A stretch of DNA of 64,000 nucleotides from Panorpa germanica (GCA_963678705.1 OY783207.1:3844001-3908000), one strand, 5' to 3'; positions 1-16,158 are shown, counted from the stretch's first letter. Notes: generated by a model from the sequence alone, not told the origin. A program made the numbers and translations.

Positions 1-284
1 AAATTGTTTTTACTTCTTTATTTTTGACAAACTGACATAAACGTCTTTTAAATATAAATCCTACTGCATTTTGACAGATTGCCGCATTTTGGAGGTTATA
101 ATATAATATAGTTTTTCTTAACATTTTTAATTTAAAACATTAGACCTTGTAAGGTTCTAAAAAAACTAAGAAAACTTAAAAAATAAATAACATTATAAAT
201 GGTACTGTGAATGACTACACGTATTGCCATATGCTAAACAATTTAAATTAAATACAAAATTAAATTAAAGCAGTGAGTGGGAAT
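1..284 (-). mobile_element. MITE family A, partial copy cut by window edge
   Basis: This is the reverse complement of the left part of the complete copy at 59423-59922. It ends at 271-284 in CAGTGAGTGGGAAT, the family's terminal inverted repeat. The other end lies outside the window. Subterminal AT-rich blocks and an AGGTTATAATATAATATAG segment are shared with the copies at 3949 and 59423. It is non-coding. Confidence 0.75.
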
Positions 285-1825
285 TATACCTTAGATATGT
301 TTAGATCTCTTTCTTGTTTGTTCAAGAAAAGTTGAATATTACATTAATCTCTTTTACAGTCATACATTTCAGGTGTGTATAAACAAAGATTCAAGTAATA
401 TTAAACTTTTTCATGAACAACCTATTTATATGAATCGTATAGGAATCGTGTAAAACCACTTAAAAACAAGACTGCATGCGTTTTTTAAAAATGGCATTCA
501 ATACTGCGTATTTCTCCGGCGAGATTCTTAGATAGTGCATCAGCTTGCCTTGACTTGTCGAGTCAACAAATAAAATAAAAAGATTGCTTCAACTTATGTG
601 AGTAACAACACGTAAATAAAGTGTCTGCTCGTTTTAAATAAAGCCCTTAATAAGCTCTCGGTTTATCCTATCATTCTGCATAATAGAAACATTACAGTTT
701 ACATCGTTCCCCTTCCTACACATTGTATCTCCATTTATAAAATAATATTTGCCTCTCATGTTTCATATTCTACTTGGGAGTATGTGGGTAATTGAAATAT
801 GCTCAATGTCTCGTTTCTGGGTTGTTATAAATTAATGCCAATCAGCAAGCGTTTGTCTGTGGAAATTGGCTTTGAACAAATCTGCCGATGTTAAAACCCG
901 CTCATCTGTTACAATAAATAACGTTTCACAATTGGTATGAAATCAGATGCACTTGGAATACTGGCTGGTTGGTGAACAATGGGAGAATACAATGTGTTGC
1001 GATGGCCGTGTGGGAAGGGGGGAGGGGGTGCAGACTGTACTGACTGGTACTGACGCCATTGTGAATCACAACGATCGAATACTTCAAAGTTTCACACGTT
1101 AATAACTAATATTTTCACACTTGCCAATTAATATTTCCATTAGATAGATACAGGTACATAAAGCATCGATTTGCAATGTTCCTACATGAAAATATTATGG
1201 TCACTAAGGAGGACCCCTTAAAAGTGTGACAAAACGTGTCAAGAGAGGGGGGCGGAGTCACAAAGTTTGTGACATCACATCTAATCAAAATTTTGGCTTC
1301 CCAAAAAAAAATTCAAACTCATTTCAACTTTTCTTAAAATTATAACAAGAAAATCAATATTAAATCTAGCTGCCAAAATGAAAACATTTGTGAAATATAG
1401 AATTAAGATCATAATGGAAAAATATCTCGTCCAATTTTCTAGATGTTATCATAAATTAGTATAATTTCATCTTGATAAATTAAAGGGAATCGTTTACATT
1501 ATAAATTAGTAGCTGCGTTGTAAAGGCACAAGCTGTCCTAACGAGCGGTGTCCTCCCTGTATCCCAATTAATCTACAATCACACTGATTGCCTTTAATCA
1601 TTGGTCTATTATATCTAATACACAAGTACTCTATACACAGTATGAATGATATTAAACTATCACGCTCATAATCGTCGTGAAATCATCCCCGATCCCTTTA
1701 ATACAAGTGGTAGTATACCCCGTACGGCGTACGGCGTACAACCCCTAACAAAATGTATAAACAGTCAATTACTTGACAAATCTACCCCACTTTATGGTAA
1801 TTTTTATCGTACTAAATCTGTACCA
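285..1825. other. intergenic, no gene recognised
   Basis: AT-rich sequence with scattered stops in all frames. There is a G-rich run near 1015-1030 and another near 1240-1256. Nothing here resembles a coding exon or an RNA gene. Confidence 0.5.
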
Positions 1826-2300
1826 AGTTATTCTTTAATAACTCCTTATATGTTAGGAGATATTAACAATTAAAAAAGTCATTTTGTCTCTTTAATTATT
1901 AAAGGGATTCAACGTTGTACACATTCCAAGTGCATATGACATCACAATCCTTGTGTAAGGTTACCAATCTTACAGCTCATAAATATCTGCTATATGTATT
2001 TATATATCAAAATATCAAATATTATTTTCAGCTATTTCAAGGAACAACTTCTTTGACTTGACTTAATTATTTTGACTACCAACAGCTACAAAACATTACC
2101 ACAGCACTGACCTAATCAACAAATAACTGATGTATACAATGCATTTCACGTCATACAAATGGCCGACCATATCCAGCGCTAAAACTACAATTCAAACTTT
2201 TAATTGCTATATCTCCGTCAATATTTTGATATTTAATAAAATAGACGCGCCAATACACATTTATTAACATCAATTTCAATCAACAATTGAAAAATCGATA
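1826..2300 (+). mobile_element. MITE family B, fragment lacking both ends
   Basis: It aligns to the interior of the element at 4241-4868: the TTTAATAACTCCTTATAT block, the GGGATTCAACGTTGTACACA block, the TAGCGCTAAAACTACAATTC block and the final CAACAATTGAAAAATCGA. The GGGCTTGTGTCC terminal repeat is missing from both sides, so this is a truncated copy. Confidence 0.7.
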
Positions 2301-2719
2301 ATAGCAAATATATAATAATCGGCCTCAGATTAGATTTGACCAAGATATTGAGCGAGTGATACTATGTATATGTAGGAGAAGGTGAAGTTCGTCAGCTTGC
2401 TACATATATGTACTCGCGTATTTTTAACATATCGGTTACTACATGTTATCTTTCTATGCGTCCTCCATGCTTGTGTACACGTCATAGCTGACTGGAATTT
2501 ACTGTATAGTCATTGCGATAATTAAATGAAACAACAACGGGTTTTTAAATACTTCAAAATGTTTGTATTATAAATAAACTGACTGGTGCAAACATAACCG
2601 TACATTTTTTTATTAATTTGACAACTCTCAGATTGTCCGCACATTACGTAATAAAGTTTCAATATCAACTTTATGAACATAACCTATATTCGTGTATAAA
2701 AAATATTAAAAATAGTAAA

Positions 2720-3670
2720 ATGTTGTTAGAGTGTTTAGCAATTTTGGGTGTTTATACTCTTTTCTTGTGGTTTGGAAATATCTTGTGGAATGTTATTCAA
2801 TATGTGAGTGCTATATTAAAATCAATAGTTCAATCAAGAAATTTACGTGATCGATTTGGCGATTGGGCTGTTGTAACCGGTTCAACAGATGGCGTTGGGA
2901 AAGAATACGCTAAAGAATTAGCTAAGCAAGGGATAAACATTGTCCTCATCAGCAGAACAAAAGCGAAGCTAGAGAAAGTAGCACAAGAAATCAAATCGGA
3001 ATTTAATGTCGAAACGAAAATCATCGTAGCTGACTTCAGCAAAGGTCGTGAGATTTATGACCACATAGAAAAGGAACTGCAAGGTACACCAGTTGGGATT
3101 CTTGTCAACAATGTCGGCGTCATCAACGACTACCCTGAATACTTCACAAAGATATCCAAGGAAACGACATGGAGCATGATAAACGTTAATGTGGGAGCTG
3201 TTACAATGATGTGCCATCTCCTGATACCATCTATGAAAAAGCGAGGAAGGGGGGCCATTGTGAACATATCGTCCATTGCAGGAAATCAACCATTGCCCCT
3301 AATGTCAGTCTATGGAGCCACTAAAGCCTTCTGCAGCAGCTTAACGCATGCTTTAAGATTCGAACATAAATCTAGTCCAATTATTTTCCAGAATATTACG
3401 CCTTCTTACGTGATTACTGGAATGACAGCTTATTCGGACAAGCTCTCTGATCCTAATGCGTCTATGTTCCTGCCAACTGCAGCTGCATTTACGAGGCAAG
3501 CTGTGCATTCGTTAGGTAAAATAGATTCCTGCACTGGATATTTACCGCATGAGTTGGAGAACACGCTGTTCAATATATTTCCAACCTGGATTCGAACAAT
3601 TGGAGCTGGAACACGAAATGGTAAACTACGCCACGAATATTTTGAACGAGAGCAACAAAAAAATAAATAA
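2720..3670 (+). CDS. short-chain dehydrogenase, 3-oxoacyl-CoA reductase / HSDL1 type
   Basis: The single-exon frame encodes a 316-residue membrane-anchored short-chain dehydrogenase of the very-long-chain 3-oxoacyl-CoA reductase / 17-beta-hydroxysteroid dehydrogenase 12 / HSDL1 family. Members reduce 3-oxoacyl-CoA in fatty acid elongation at the ER, or are HSDL1-like. I start at the ATG at 2720 because the 34 codons before it lack family character and the resulting length fits the family. A hydrophobic N-terminus (residues about 5-35) is followed by the cofactor motif TGSTDGVG (53-60), D105, NNVG (130-133), the catalytic serine in NISSIAG (about 185) and YGATK with Tyr198 and Lys202. The intact Tyr and Lys predict an active enzyme, unlike vertebrate HSDL1, where Tyr is replaced. 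The substrate cannot be told. There are no introns. A polyadenylation signal AATAAA lies near 3777. Family A MITEs in opposite orientation lie on both sides. Confidence 0.86.
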   Translation: MLLECLAILGVYTLFLWFGNILWNVIQYVSAILKSIVQSRNLRDRFGDWAVVTGSTDGVGKEYAKELAKQGINIVLISRTKAKLEKVAQEIKSEFNVETKIIVADFSKGREIYDHIEKELQGTPVGILVNNVGVINDYPEYFTKISKETTWSMINVNVGAVTMMCHLLIPSMKKRGRGAIVNISSIAGNQPLPLMSVYGATKAFCSSLTHALRFEHKSSPIIFQNITPSYVITGMTAYSDKLSDPNASMFLPTAAAFTRQAVHSLGKIDSCTGYLPHELENTLFNIFPTWIRTIGAGTRNGKLRHEYFEREQQKNK

Positions 3671-3948
3671 TGTGTCTTCGCAGATGAAGCTACAATAACA
3701 CAACTAATAATTTTGTCGAAGGGCTCATTAGTTATATACTGTACTAACATTTATTATAATGATGAGTTTATAAATTAATAAAATGTTGTCTTAATAGTTG
3801 TGGGTTTTTAATATTTTCCTAAAACACAATACTGCAATTTGATTTGTAACAGATATTGTGAATTAAGAATGTATGTTACCTTTGTTGCAATACGATCAGG
3901 CGTAGTATTCCCATACGTTTTTTTAGAATACAAATATTTATTAAGTAT

Positions 3949-5042
3949 CATTCCCACTTACTGTTTTAATTTTATTTCGTATTTTGTATTTAATTTAAAT
4001 TGTTTAGCATATAGCAATACGCGTAGTCATTTACAGTACCATTTTTAATTTAATTTACTTTTAAAGTTTTCTTAGTTTGTCTAATGTTTTAAACTAAAAA
4101 TATTAAATTTAGTAAAACTGTATTATATTATAACCTCCAAAATGTGACAATCTGTCAAAATGCAGTATGATTTACTTTTAAATGAAGTTTAATGTCAGTT
4201 TTTGAAAAATATAGAAGTGAAAACAATTTCTATTACTAATGGGCTTGTGTCCTATGTCTTAATTTCTATAAAAGTGTACTATATATTGATAAAGTTGGTT
4301 ACTAGAATCTCAAATGTTCAATTATTTTTTAATAACTCCTTATATATTAGGAGGTATTAACAAATAAAAAAGTCATTTCGTCTCTTTAATTATTAAAGGG
4401 ATTCAACGTTGTACACATACCAAATGCATGTGACATCACAATCCTTGTGTAAGGCTACCAACCTTACAGCTCATAAATCTGTGGTATATGTATTTACATA
4501 TCAAAATATCAAATATTATTTAGAGCTATTTCAACGAACAATAAAATTTCATTATTTTATCTGCCGTAACAGGGTTAAATAAAATAAAAACTTATTATTC
4601 TTTGACTTGACTTGATTATTTCGACTACCAACAGCTACAAAACATTACCACAGCACTGACCTGCTCAACAAATAACTGACGTTAAAATGCATTTCACGTC
4701 ATACAAATATGGCCGACCATTTCTAGCGCTAAAACTACAATTCAAACTTTTAATTGCTATATCTCCGTCAATATTTAGATATTTATTAAAATAGACACGC
4801 CAATACAAATTTATTAACATCAATTTCAATCAACAATTGAAAAATCGACCACTAAAAAATGAGGACAAATAGCAACTTTAATTATTTCAGATACAATTTT
4901 GTCGAACTGTCAAAATTTATATTACTAACGATGCATACGCACCATCTAAATTAACTAAACTTAAATTAAAACACAAGTGTGAAAATCTAAATTATAATAT
5001 TAAATAAAAACAGTAAATTAAATATCAAAACAGTGAGTGGGA
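3949..5042 (+). mobile_element. MITE family A, interrupted by a family B element
   Basis: It begins CATTCCCACTTACTG and ends CAGTGAGTGGGA, imperfect terminal inverted repeats. The two halves (3949-4240 and 4869-5042) rejoin to match the uninterrupted copy at 59423-59922. The family B element at 4241-4868 therefore inserted into it. Removing the insert leaves about 466 bp. Confidence 0.78.
4241..4868 (+). mobile_element. MITE family B, nested in family A
   Basis: A non-coding element of about 628 bp. The left end is ATGGGCTTGTGTCCTATG; the right end, ATGAGGACAA, is the start of the inverted copy. The same unit, with varying truncation, is at 1826, 6031, 7738, 35464 and 36886. It has no transposase frame. 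Its superfamily is not identified because target duplications are unclear. Confidence 0.75.
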
Positions 5043-5218
5043 CAGTAATAATATTGTAGAATTAAAACTCCATAATAAATATTTTTATTTTTTATATTGA
5101 TATTAAATAAAATTACAACACTAAATAACAAAGTATAATAATAAAAGAAGTAGTAAGTATTCTACAAAACAAGAAATAAATAAATAAATGATATTGCTAT
5201 TTATTATTCGAACTTATT

Positions 5219-8906
<3,688 letters not shown>

Positions 8907-11177
8907 TTTTCACTAATTAAAAAACTTAAAATTTAAAATTCACTTTTTATTGAAACAACTCTTAATTTATTTCTAAAAACTATCATCATTTATTAATTTC
9001 ACAAAAATAGATGATTTATTTAATGTTTACAACATATACATTATATATCTCAAAGATAATTCAACAATTTTCCCTTCCAGTTTCACAAAACGATCATTTT
9101 AGAAGAGTACTGCGATGTAAACTGCCATTTCCTTAAATAAACAAAATCGTTTTTCCATCATTTACTTGTAAAATGTATATCTTTCAAATAAAGCTCCATT
9201 CCTTTATTAGGGTATTGAAAAACTGAAACCATTAAGTGAAATAATACACATTTTGTATAGAAAGTAAAACGGTTCACCATAAAAGACCCTCGCTGCGGTA
9301 AATTAGTTTAGTGGAAACCAATGAGAAACCGCTATTTTCTTACCCCAGGTCTTTGTGACTGTATTTACCCTAACCGGCCATTTTAAGGGATGCTTTACGT
9401 ATATAACGATCGTTCTGATTGGACGTAAAGTTTGAATAGAACTTTTTCTATTGGTTGGAAGCTTTTTAACAAGTTTTTCTATTGGACGATGTTATATCTG
9501 TTTTTAAACAGCAAGATAACATCTGAAATGTATGTGAACTTTAATTTTAAATTGTATTTAGAGAGTGGGGGAAGCATTATCTCGTTTAGAGCTTTAAAGC
9601 TTATTTATCAATTTATTTAAAACCAGAAAGCTTGCGTTACGTTTCTGCTTCATCACATTGTTGCATTTTAAAGCTTTCAGCGCCTGATCTATATGTTACT
9701 ACTATCACATAACACCTTTAAATTTAATATTTATTGAAATAAAAAAATAATGAAAAATAAAACACTGAAACTAACAAGTTTTCTTTTCAAACTTAACTGG
9801 AATTTTAACAAGTTTATTATCAAAAAATACGCAAATATTAATATTTCTAAAAATTGAAAATTTCGTTTGACTTAGTTTTTATGTTTTTGATAATGATAGA
9901 AGGTTATACTTTATTTCCGAGTTTATTTATCTTTTAACAAGTCAAGCTTAAAAGAAAATATATAGTCTTTATGTCTATTCTTTAATATTTCTTATTTAAA
10001 CAAAATAGGCTATGTGCTAGAAGTAACATTAGAAGAATGCAAGTCACGTATTTAGTAAAGTGATGAAGAAGAAATGCAATTGCAAAATGCGTATATATCT
10101 TATATATATCTTTTTAGAGAAAAAGGACATTCCTATTTTAATAAAAGTAATTTAATTGCACCTGATTTATATGCTATTATTAATACGGGAACATATGCGC
10201 CATCTAATAATTAAATCACGTAATAATTACTGACTACTTTTTAATAGATGGCGCTCTTAATTACCCTACCCCTATTTTGATGGCAACATATACAACAAGT
10301 GAAGGTTGTGTTCTTAGCATAGCACCCCTATTAATGTAGGGTAGTTTATAAATACTCTATAGCAACAAATTAGATGAAGTAAATATTTTAAGAACAGTAA
10401 CTTTCTTCAATAAGGCATTCAGCATCGCACAATTTCTTAAACATCGTAATAAATAAAACAAATAAATTAAAAAGCAATAAACATTTATTTGCAAAAATAA
10501 ATATAACATTCTATCGTTTCAAATATATAAAAATAGAATTCAACTTTCAATTTTAATATAAACAACAGTTTTTAATGTAATTTTATACATTCGAGCAATA
10601 AACTTATTAAATAAGTTTTGATTTCTAAAAAAAATATACCATAATATTGGTAAAATTGTCATTCCTGATGTCATATTAGTTTATTATTTCTATAAATAAT
10701 TGTGCATGGTAAAGGCATTCGGATATCAGTAGCATAACAACAATTTCTTATATCCTATATATATATATATTTCTTAAATATCTTAAGTACGAAAACTAAT
10801 TTCTATTTTATTTGAATAATAGTGTGCCAAAAGCAATTCTCCTCGTATACATATTTATTAACTTTCTGGTCCCTGAGAAGTTAGTATTAGTGATACAAAC
10901 TATAGCTGAGATTCTAAAGATTATTAGTGTCTTTAAATTTAGGAACAAATTGAATGATTAAAAAATTACTTTGGTCTTAACTTTTGTCAATCTAATACTA
11001 AAACTATTACAACACTTATATTTACCTTTTGGTTTCTTTCTCCTATCTACAAACTCTTTTATAGTGCAATTTGATTCTCCTTACAATTGTTTGTATATAC
11101 ATTCCCCTTAAATCTATTAAGTAATTACGTCATACCTTAATTCTACTACTAATAGTACGTTAATTGCTTGAGAAGTG
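8907..11177. other. intergenic between homeobox gene start and Fpgs end
   Basis: Holds the 5' flank of the homeobox gene and the 3' flank of Fpgs. Three inverted CCAAT sequences (ATTGG) lie close together at about 9417, 9451 and 9481. A short inverted repeat GCGCCATCT ... AGATGGCGC spans about 10198-10255 and belongs to a family seen again at 23064 and 28405. No coding exon was recognised. Confidence 0.5.
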
Positions 11178-14100
11178 CTAAATATTATAACTAGTAGTTA
11201 AATGTGGATCTACTACAGCTAAAACGGACCCTATTAAATGTAAAGACCCTGTTACTAACACTTCAATTTCGTCATTATTTTGCGTATCATTTAAATATTT
11301 TAATACATTCGAGACACAATTAAATGTGTGTACTAATTGCTTACTACCATTACTAACTTCTTCCTTATTTTCTGGTTTACGTTGAATATTTAGCCACAGT
11401 TCTTTATTAATTTTACAGCGATCCATTTGAAGCTCCACCGGGTTGGAATAGTTTGTTTGATCTATAAGTTAATTTATAAGAAGTTAAAATTACACTAAAA
11501 CATATATTTGTGGAAAAGATTTTACAAATACATACCGTTGTTATTATTACATTGTTCAAAAGCAATATTAGGAACAAAAATAACTTCGTTAAAGTTGCAT
11601 TTATGTAATAATTGTAACAGATGCGTAGAATCTCGATCACCGGTTATGTTAAACAGCAATACCTTTCGATAATTATCTCTGTAACATAGAAAATTAGTAA
11701 GGACTATGCTAATTTAATACAAAATGATCGATAGAAGCTGCTTACCTAATATTTTTCTGGAACCAATCTATACAAACTTGCATACTCTCAAAGGTATGAG
11801 CACCATCCAAATATAATCTGAAAAAAAACATTGAGTATATAAAAAGATTGCTCTAAATTATTGGCTATGTAACAAAATGATTCTTTAATAATAGTTACCT
11901 TGTTTTCTTGTAATCAAATATTTGACATCGTCCTGGCCAAAAACAGTCTGTAAGTCCTTGAGCAAAGATTTCGGGTACATTCAAAATTTGATCATTTCCA
12001 AAATATTCTACTCCATTATGCTCGTTTGATATTGTATTTATTTCCGATTCTCTTCTAACAGATATCCAATGTTGCGCCATTTGTATCGCAAGAGATGCAT
12101 TTATTTTCTGTACATCTGTATTAATTTTTAACTCAGGTTGCTTTCCTTCAAACTTGTATAAATTATACTCTGGTACAATATTTACCTTACACTGAAAAGA
12201 CAAATAAATATATTAAAACACATTTTAAAGTATGGAGGCGTGAGAGTAATAATTACTGACTTCTTTTTCAATGGCTCGGCTTTGTATAACGTTCATGGCT
12301 TCTGCAGTTTGTCGAACAGTAAATGCTGTGCATCCTGGTTTCATTATTCCAGCTTTTTGCCACGCAATTTGTTCAATTGTATTACCAAGGAGTCCAGTGT
12401 GTTCCAAGCCAAGCGATGTAATACCCACAGTTGATACATTTCTAAAAATACAATATATATTTAATAATCAATAATCTCGTAGGCATTTGATATCTATTAG
12501 TTATATAAGAATTAAATAAAGAATACCTTAAAACATTGGTGCAGTCATATTCTCCACCAATTCCAACTTCAATTATAGCAACATCTACACCTTCTGATAT
12601 AAATATATTAAATGCAAGTACTGTTAGAAATTTGAAATATGGTGGCATATCATGTTCATGCTCCTGAAAGAATACCATACAAAATGTTGTTAATATACAG
12701 AACTACATATATGTTAGGCGTAAGTTTATTTACGTAAAATATTGTAAAGAATATTACAATACAGTTCTTAAATATGAAGAGGTCAGAAAAGGTCATCTGT
12801 GATAGGGCTGGGTTAGAAATAGTCCGTAGATAATTAATATTTAACAAATATAAAACAAAAAAACGTATATTACTTTGCAACAGTTGTATTTCGGTTTAAA
12901 TATTACAATTTCTTATATTATATACAATAAAATATATAATTTCATAAGCAATTAGGTGAATACTTACAAAATATTTACCTGATTTTCATTAAGATCATTA
13001 AATACTTTATGAAAGTACTTTGTAAATATTTCTTGAGTAATTGGTTGTCCACCAAGCATTATTCTTTCTCTCACAGACACCAAGTGTGGAGATAGAAACA
13101 TTCCCGTTTTGAATCCCTTAGCTCTTAATATAGATTCACAAAAAGCACATGTAGACCCCTAATTAAATTACAAAAGTTCACTAAATATCATTATATATAT
13201 TTTACATAAACGTTTATTTCAACTTACATAAAAAATATTATATAGAATTATCGAACTTTTTTAACCATTTACTGTGACAATACTTTAAAATATTAATCAA
13301 TTCTATACATCAATTTAAAATATTACTATTAATGAAAGCGTAAGTTATATTAACAATAGGATTAATTTCAAATACCTTTCCTTTAGTTCCAGTAATATGT
13401 ATAATATTTAATGTATCTAATACATTTAAACTAATTCCGGATCGGATTAAATACTTTCTTGTATTTTCCAGTTTAGAATTGTTATCCTTATAAGCAGTAG
13501 CTATAGTTTTCAAATTCGTCCGTGTTTGCAATAAATTCAATGATTTTATGCAGTCCTAAAACACCAAAGTACATTAATATACACCGAATACATTAATACA
13601 TGTTATATATTATACATTAGTATAGTTCTATTTATGAGAGATTGTTCCTAGAGCTTACAACAAGTTGAGCAGTATAAACTATGATGCAATGGTGAATTTT
13701 ATAATTTTTTCGCTTCTATATACGTTATATTAAAATGAATTTATTGAACTGTTGATTTACACGATTCAAGTTTATTTAAGCATGAGTCACATCGATCTCT
13801 TAAATTGAACTATGTTTACAGATATACTTACATTATATGTAAATTTCCTTGTTTGTAATAATTCACGAGTTGAATTCATTGTTATTGAATTCACTACGTT
13901 ACTATTAGCTTTCTTATCACAATTCTTTTACACAAGTTTATTTTGAGACACTTAATAGGAGATGGTGAATATTTAAGATGCGCACATATACATATAACGT
14001 AGATAAATAATTGTTTATCATATCATTATATCAATATACTTCATATCTATGTACATACTAGAAACGGTATGCTTACTCCTACATAACATATTATTATAGA

Positions 14101-15166
14101 AACAAGTTTTTGTAACCAGTAGGTAGCCAGAGGCTATGATGTGTAAAAATAAAGAAAGATACATAATTTACGTGTTGTGAAAAAAATTCAAGTGATTATT
14201 TACAACAAATTTTATGTGGTAATTATTTGTGTTGCATAAAGTTCGAACAAAAACTGAATTGAATGCATTCTACGCATTCAATTATTAACAAACGGTGTAG
14301 GTATTGAATATCTTATTCATATTTCACAAAGATGTGCTGAATAAGCTGAAACTTCAAGAATTAGAGAATAAAGATAATGTTATACATATTTGTAAGTTGT
14401 TAAAAATATCATGCATTGAAAACCAAGTTTGTAATATTAAGTAATGGATAAAATACTCTTTTACAGGTTGAAGAGAGTGGTAACGTTGATGAAGACAGTC
14501 GCTTAGATAAATCCTACTTACCCGTTTACTTTTCAGCGAAGAATAAACATTCCAGAAATGTCTTGAGAAATTATCCCGATTTATTGGCCGACCACTAATT
14601 CTAATTCTTTCAGTTACAGAAACTAAATGTGGCGATGAAAAAAATCCAGTTTTATATCCTTGAGCTCGCAGGATCGATTCACAGAGAGCACATGCTGACC
14701 CCTTAATTTAAATTTAACATTTTAGGAGTTTTAATTTTAGTATTTAATAGTAAATATAAATATTTCTGATATACTTTGCCCTTAGTTCCGGTTACATGGA
14801 TGACTTTAAGGTTGTCCAAACTTTCTAAAGTAATTCCACATCTTGTTAAGTATTTTTCTGTGTCTTTTACATTTAAACATTCTTTTGTATGAACCCTGGT
14901 AGAGCCAGCTTGTTGAAGATATGCAGCATTACTTTGAAGGAGATTCAAATGTTTTACTGCATTCTGAAAAAAATACAATATAAATTACAATGAAATAAAA
15001 TTAGTAAAAATAAATTTAGTACAAAATAAAAATATTATATTTACTACAAACAACTTACCTCGAAACTTAATTTATTTATTTCCTGTAAACTTTGATTTGC
15101 GAAACCTGATTTGCAAACAGTATCTACCACCATTTTCAACGATCTCTTGACAAATAAGCTAAGCAT
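11178..15166 (-). CDS. Fpgs: folylpolyglutamate synthase (module A plus shared exons)
   Basis: The enzyme adds glutamates to folates using ATP, retaining them in cytosol and mitochondria. Module A exons: 15166-15059, 14963-14775, 14701-14522. Shared exons: 12663-12527, 12441-12261, 12191-11899, 11817-11746, 11678-11536, 11461-11178. All junction phases agree, giving 528 residues. Family marks are [12 protein letters not shown] (ATP P-loop, split by an intron after GTKGK), [31 protein letters not shown] with [12 protein letters not shown], and [24 protein letters not shown] at the start looks like a mitochondrial targeting peptide; the internal Met12 could start a cytosolic form, as in other FPGS genes. 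An ATG at 15259, 31 codons upstream, is also in frame. The donor after exon 5 is GTCAGT, weaker than the others. A second set of first exons lies inside the intron (see next entry). Its start is about 1 kb from the divergent gene at 16159. Confidence 0.9.
12979..13879 (-). CDS. Fpgs: alternative Fpgs N-terminal module B (three exons)
   Basis: Exons 13879-13832 ([16 protein letters not shown]), 13555-13376 and 13158-12979 repeat the structure of module A. Each module ends in a 60-codon exon in phase 0, so either could join the shared exon at 12663. With the shared exons this form gives 505 residues. The P-loop ITGTKGKGSTC is intact. In the last exon about 33 of 60 residues match module A. Module B differs at usually conserved places: FLSPHL instead of FSSPHL and ERIMLGG instead of ERIRISG. 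It has no obvious mitochondrial leader, so it may be the cytosolic form. No stop codons or broken splice sites were seen. Alternatively B plus the shared exons is the main gene and A is an added copy. Confidence 0.8.
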
Positions 15167-15734
15167 AAGTTGATTAAAATCTTTGCCGCAATATATATTA
15201 TTGAAACGTATTAGTATAAATATGCTAATCAATATTTTTATCTTGTAATACTTTGGCATGAATATATTTACTCGTGTAATTACGTTAGTTGTACGATGTA
15301 CGATTTAATTCTTTGCGTTTTGGACTGATAAAAACATGCTAAAAAAATTATTGATGTGTGTTAAAGTTATCAACTATATAAGTATTCATTATAATAAATT
15401 CATTAGATAATAATATGTGTCCTCCAAATATATTGAAAGCAAAATGCAATAATATTTAATAGTTCACATAGCGATTGAATTGAAGATAACGTTCCAATGT
15501 AAAAACCAGTATAATATATGACAATGTTCATAATGTTGCATAGAGGAAGGTCAACCTTTTATATTCTAAAATAATAAACAAAATAAACACGTATTCTTAA
15601 TTTACCACAAATTATTCAAATTACACAATATTAAAGATAAGAAAACAAGCATATGTATGATGACCGCATGGCGTTTGACATTTGCAAAGTTTTTTTTATG
15701 CGCCATCTATTTTATAGAACCTGAATCTTGTAAG

Positions 15735-15926
15735 TGTAAGCGCACACTGTAGACAGAACTGTTTTTAGCCGTACTAGTGTTCGTCGTAGAAAAGATTAAG
15801 ACAGAAAAAGAGTATATACTAATAATTTTATCTTAAAACAGTCTTATTGCCAATTGACATGTCTTCATCTTTCTATATTTATGCAGATTTACTACAGATA
15901 GTATTGTCTCCAGTGTGCGCTCAACC
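15735..15926. mobile_element. short inverted-repeat element between divergent genes
   Basis: Left end TGTAAGCGCACACTGTAGAC and right end GTCTCCAGTGTGCGCTCAAC are imperfect inverted repeats about 190 bp apart. A related half occurs at about 38250 (TTAGCACACACTGGAGAC). It sits in the interval shared by the starts of Fpgs and the small motif gene. Confidence 0.55.
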
Positions 15927-16158
15927 TAAATCCTGCTCAAATATTTCTTAGTTATTTTCCACTAACAACTTTCCAAAACCATAACTTTAGTAATTGTTTA
16001 ATAAAATGTAGTGACTACAAAGTATATGTTAAATACGTATCTAGAATAAAATGTGAAACGATATTATCTATATCAAATTATAATTATATTTTTATACTTG
16101 TTTTTGAATATTTAATAAAAGTGAGGTTACTTTTACAGTACCACTGAAGAAGTTAAAT

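Noticed and set aside
1646-1873. 75-codon plus-strand frame
   Set aside because: It runs into a family B MITE fragment and has no coding character.
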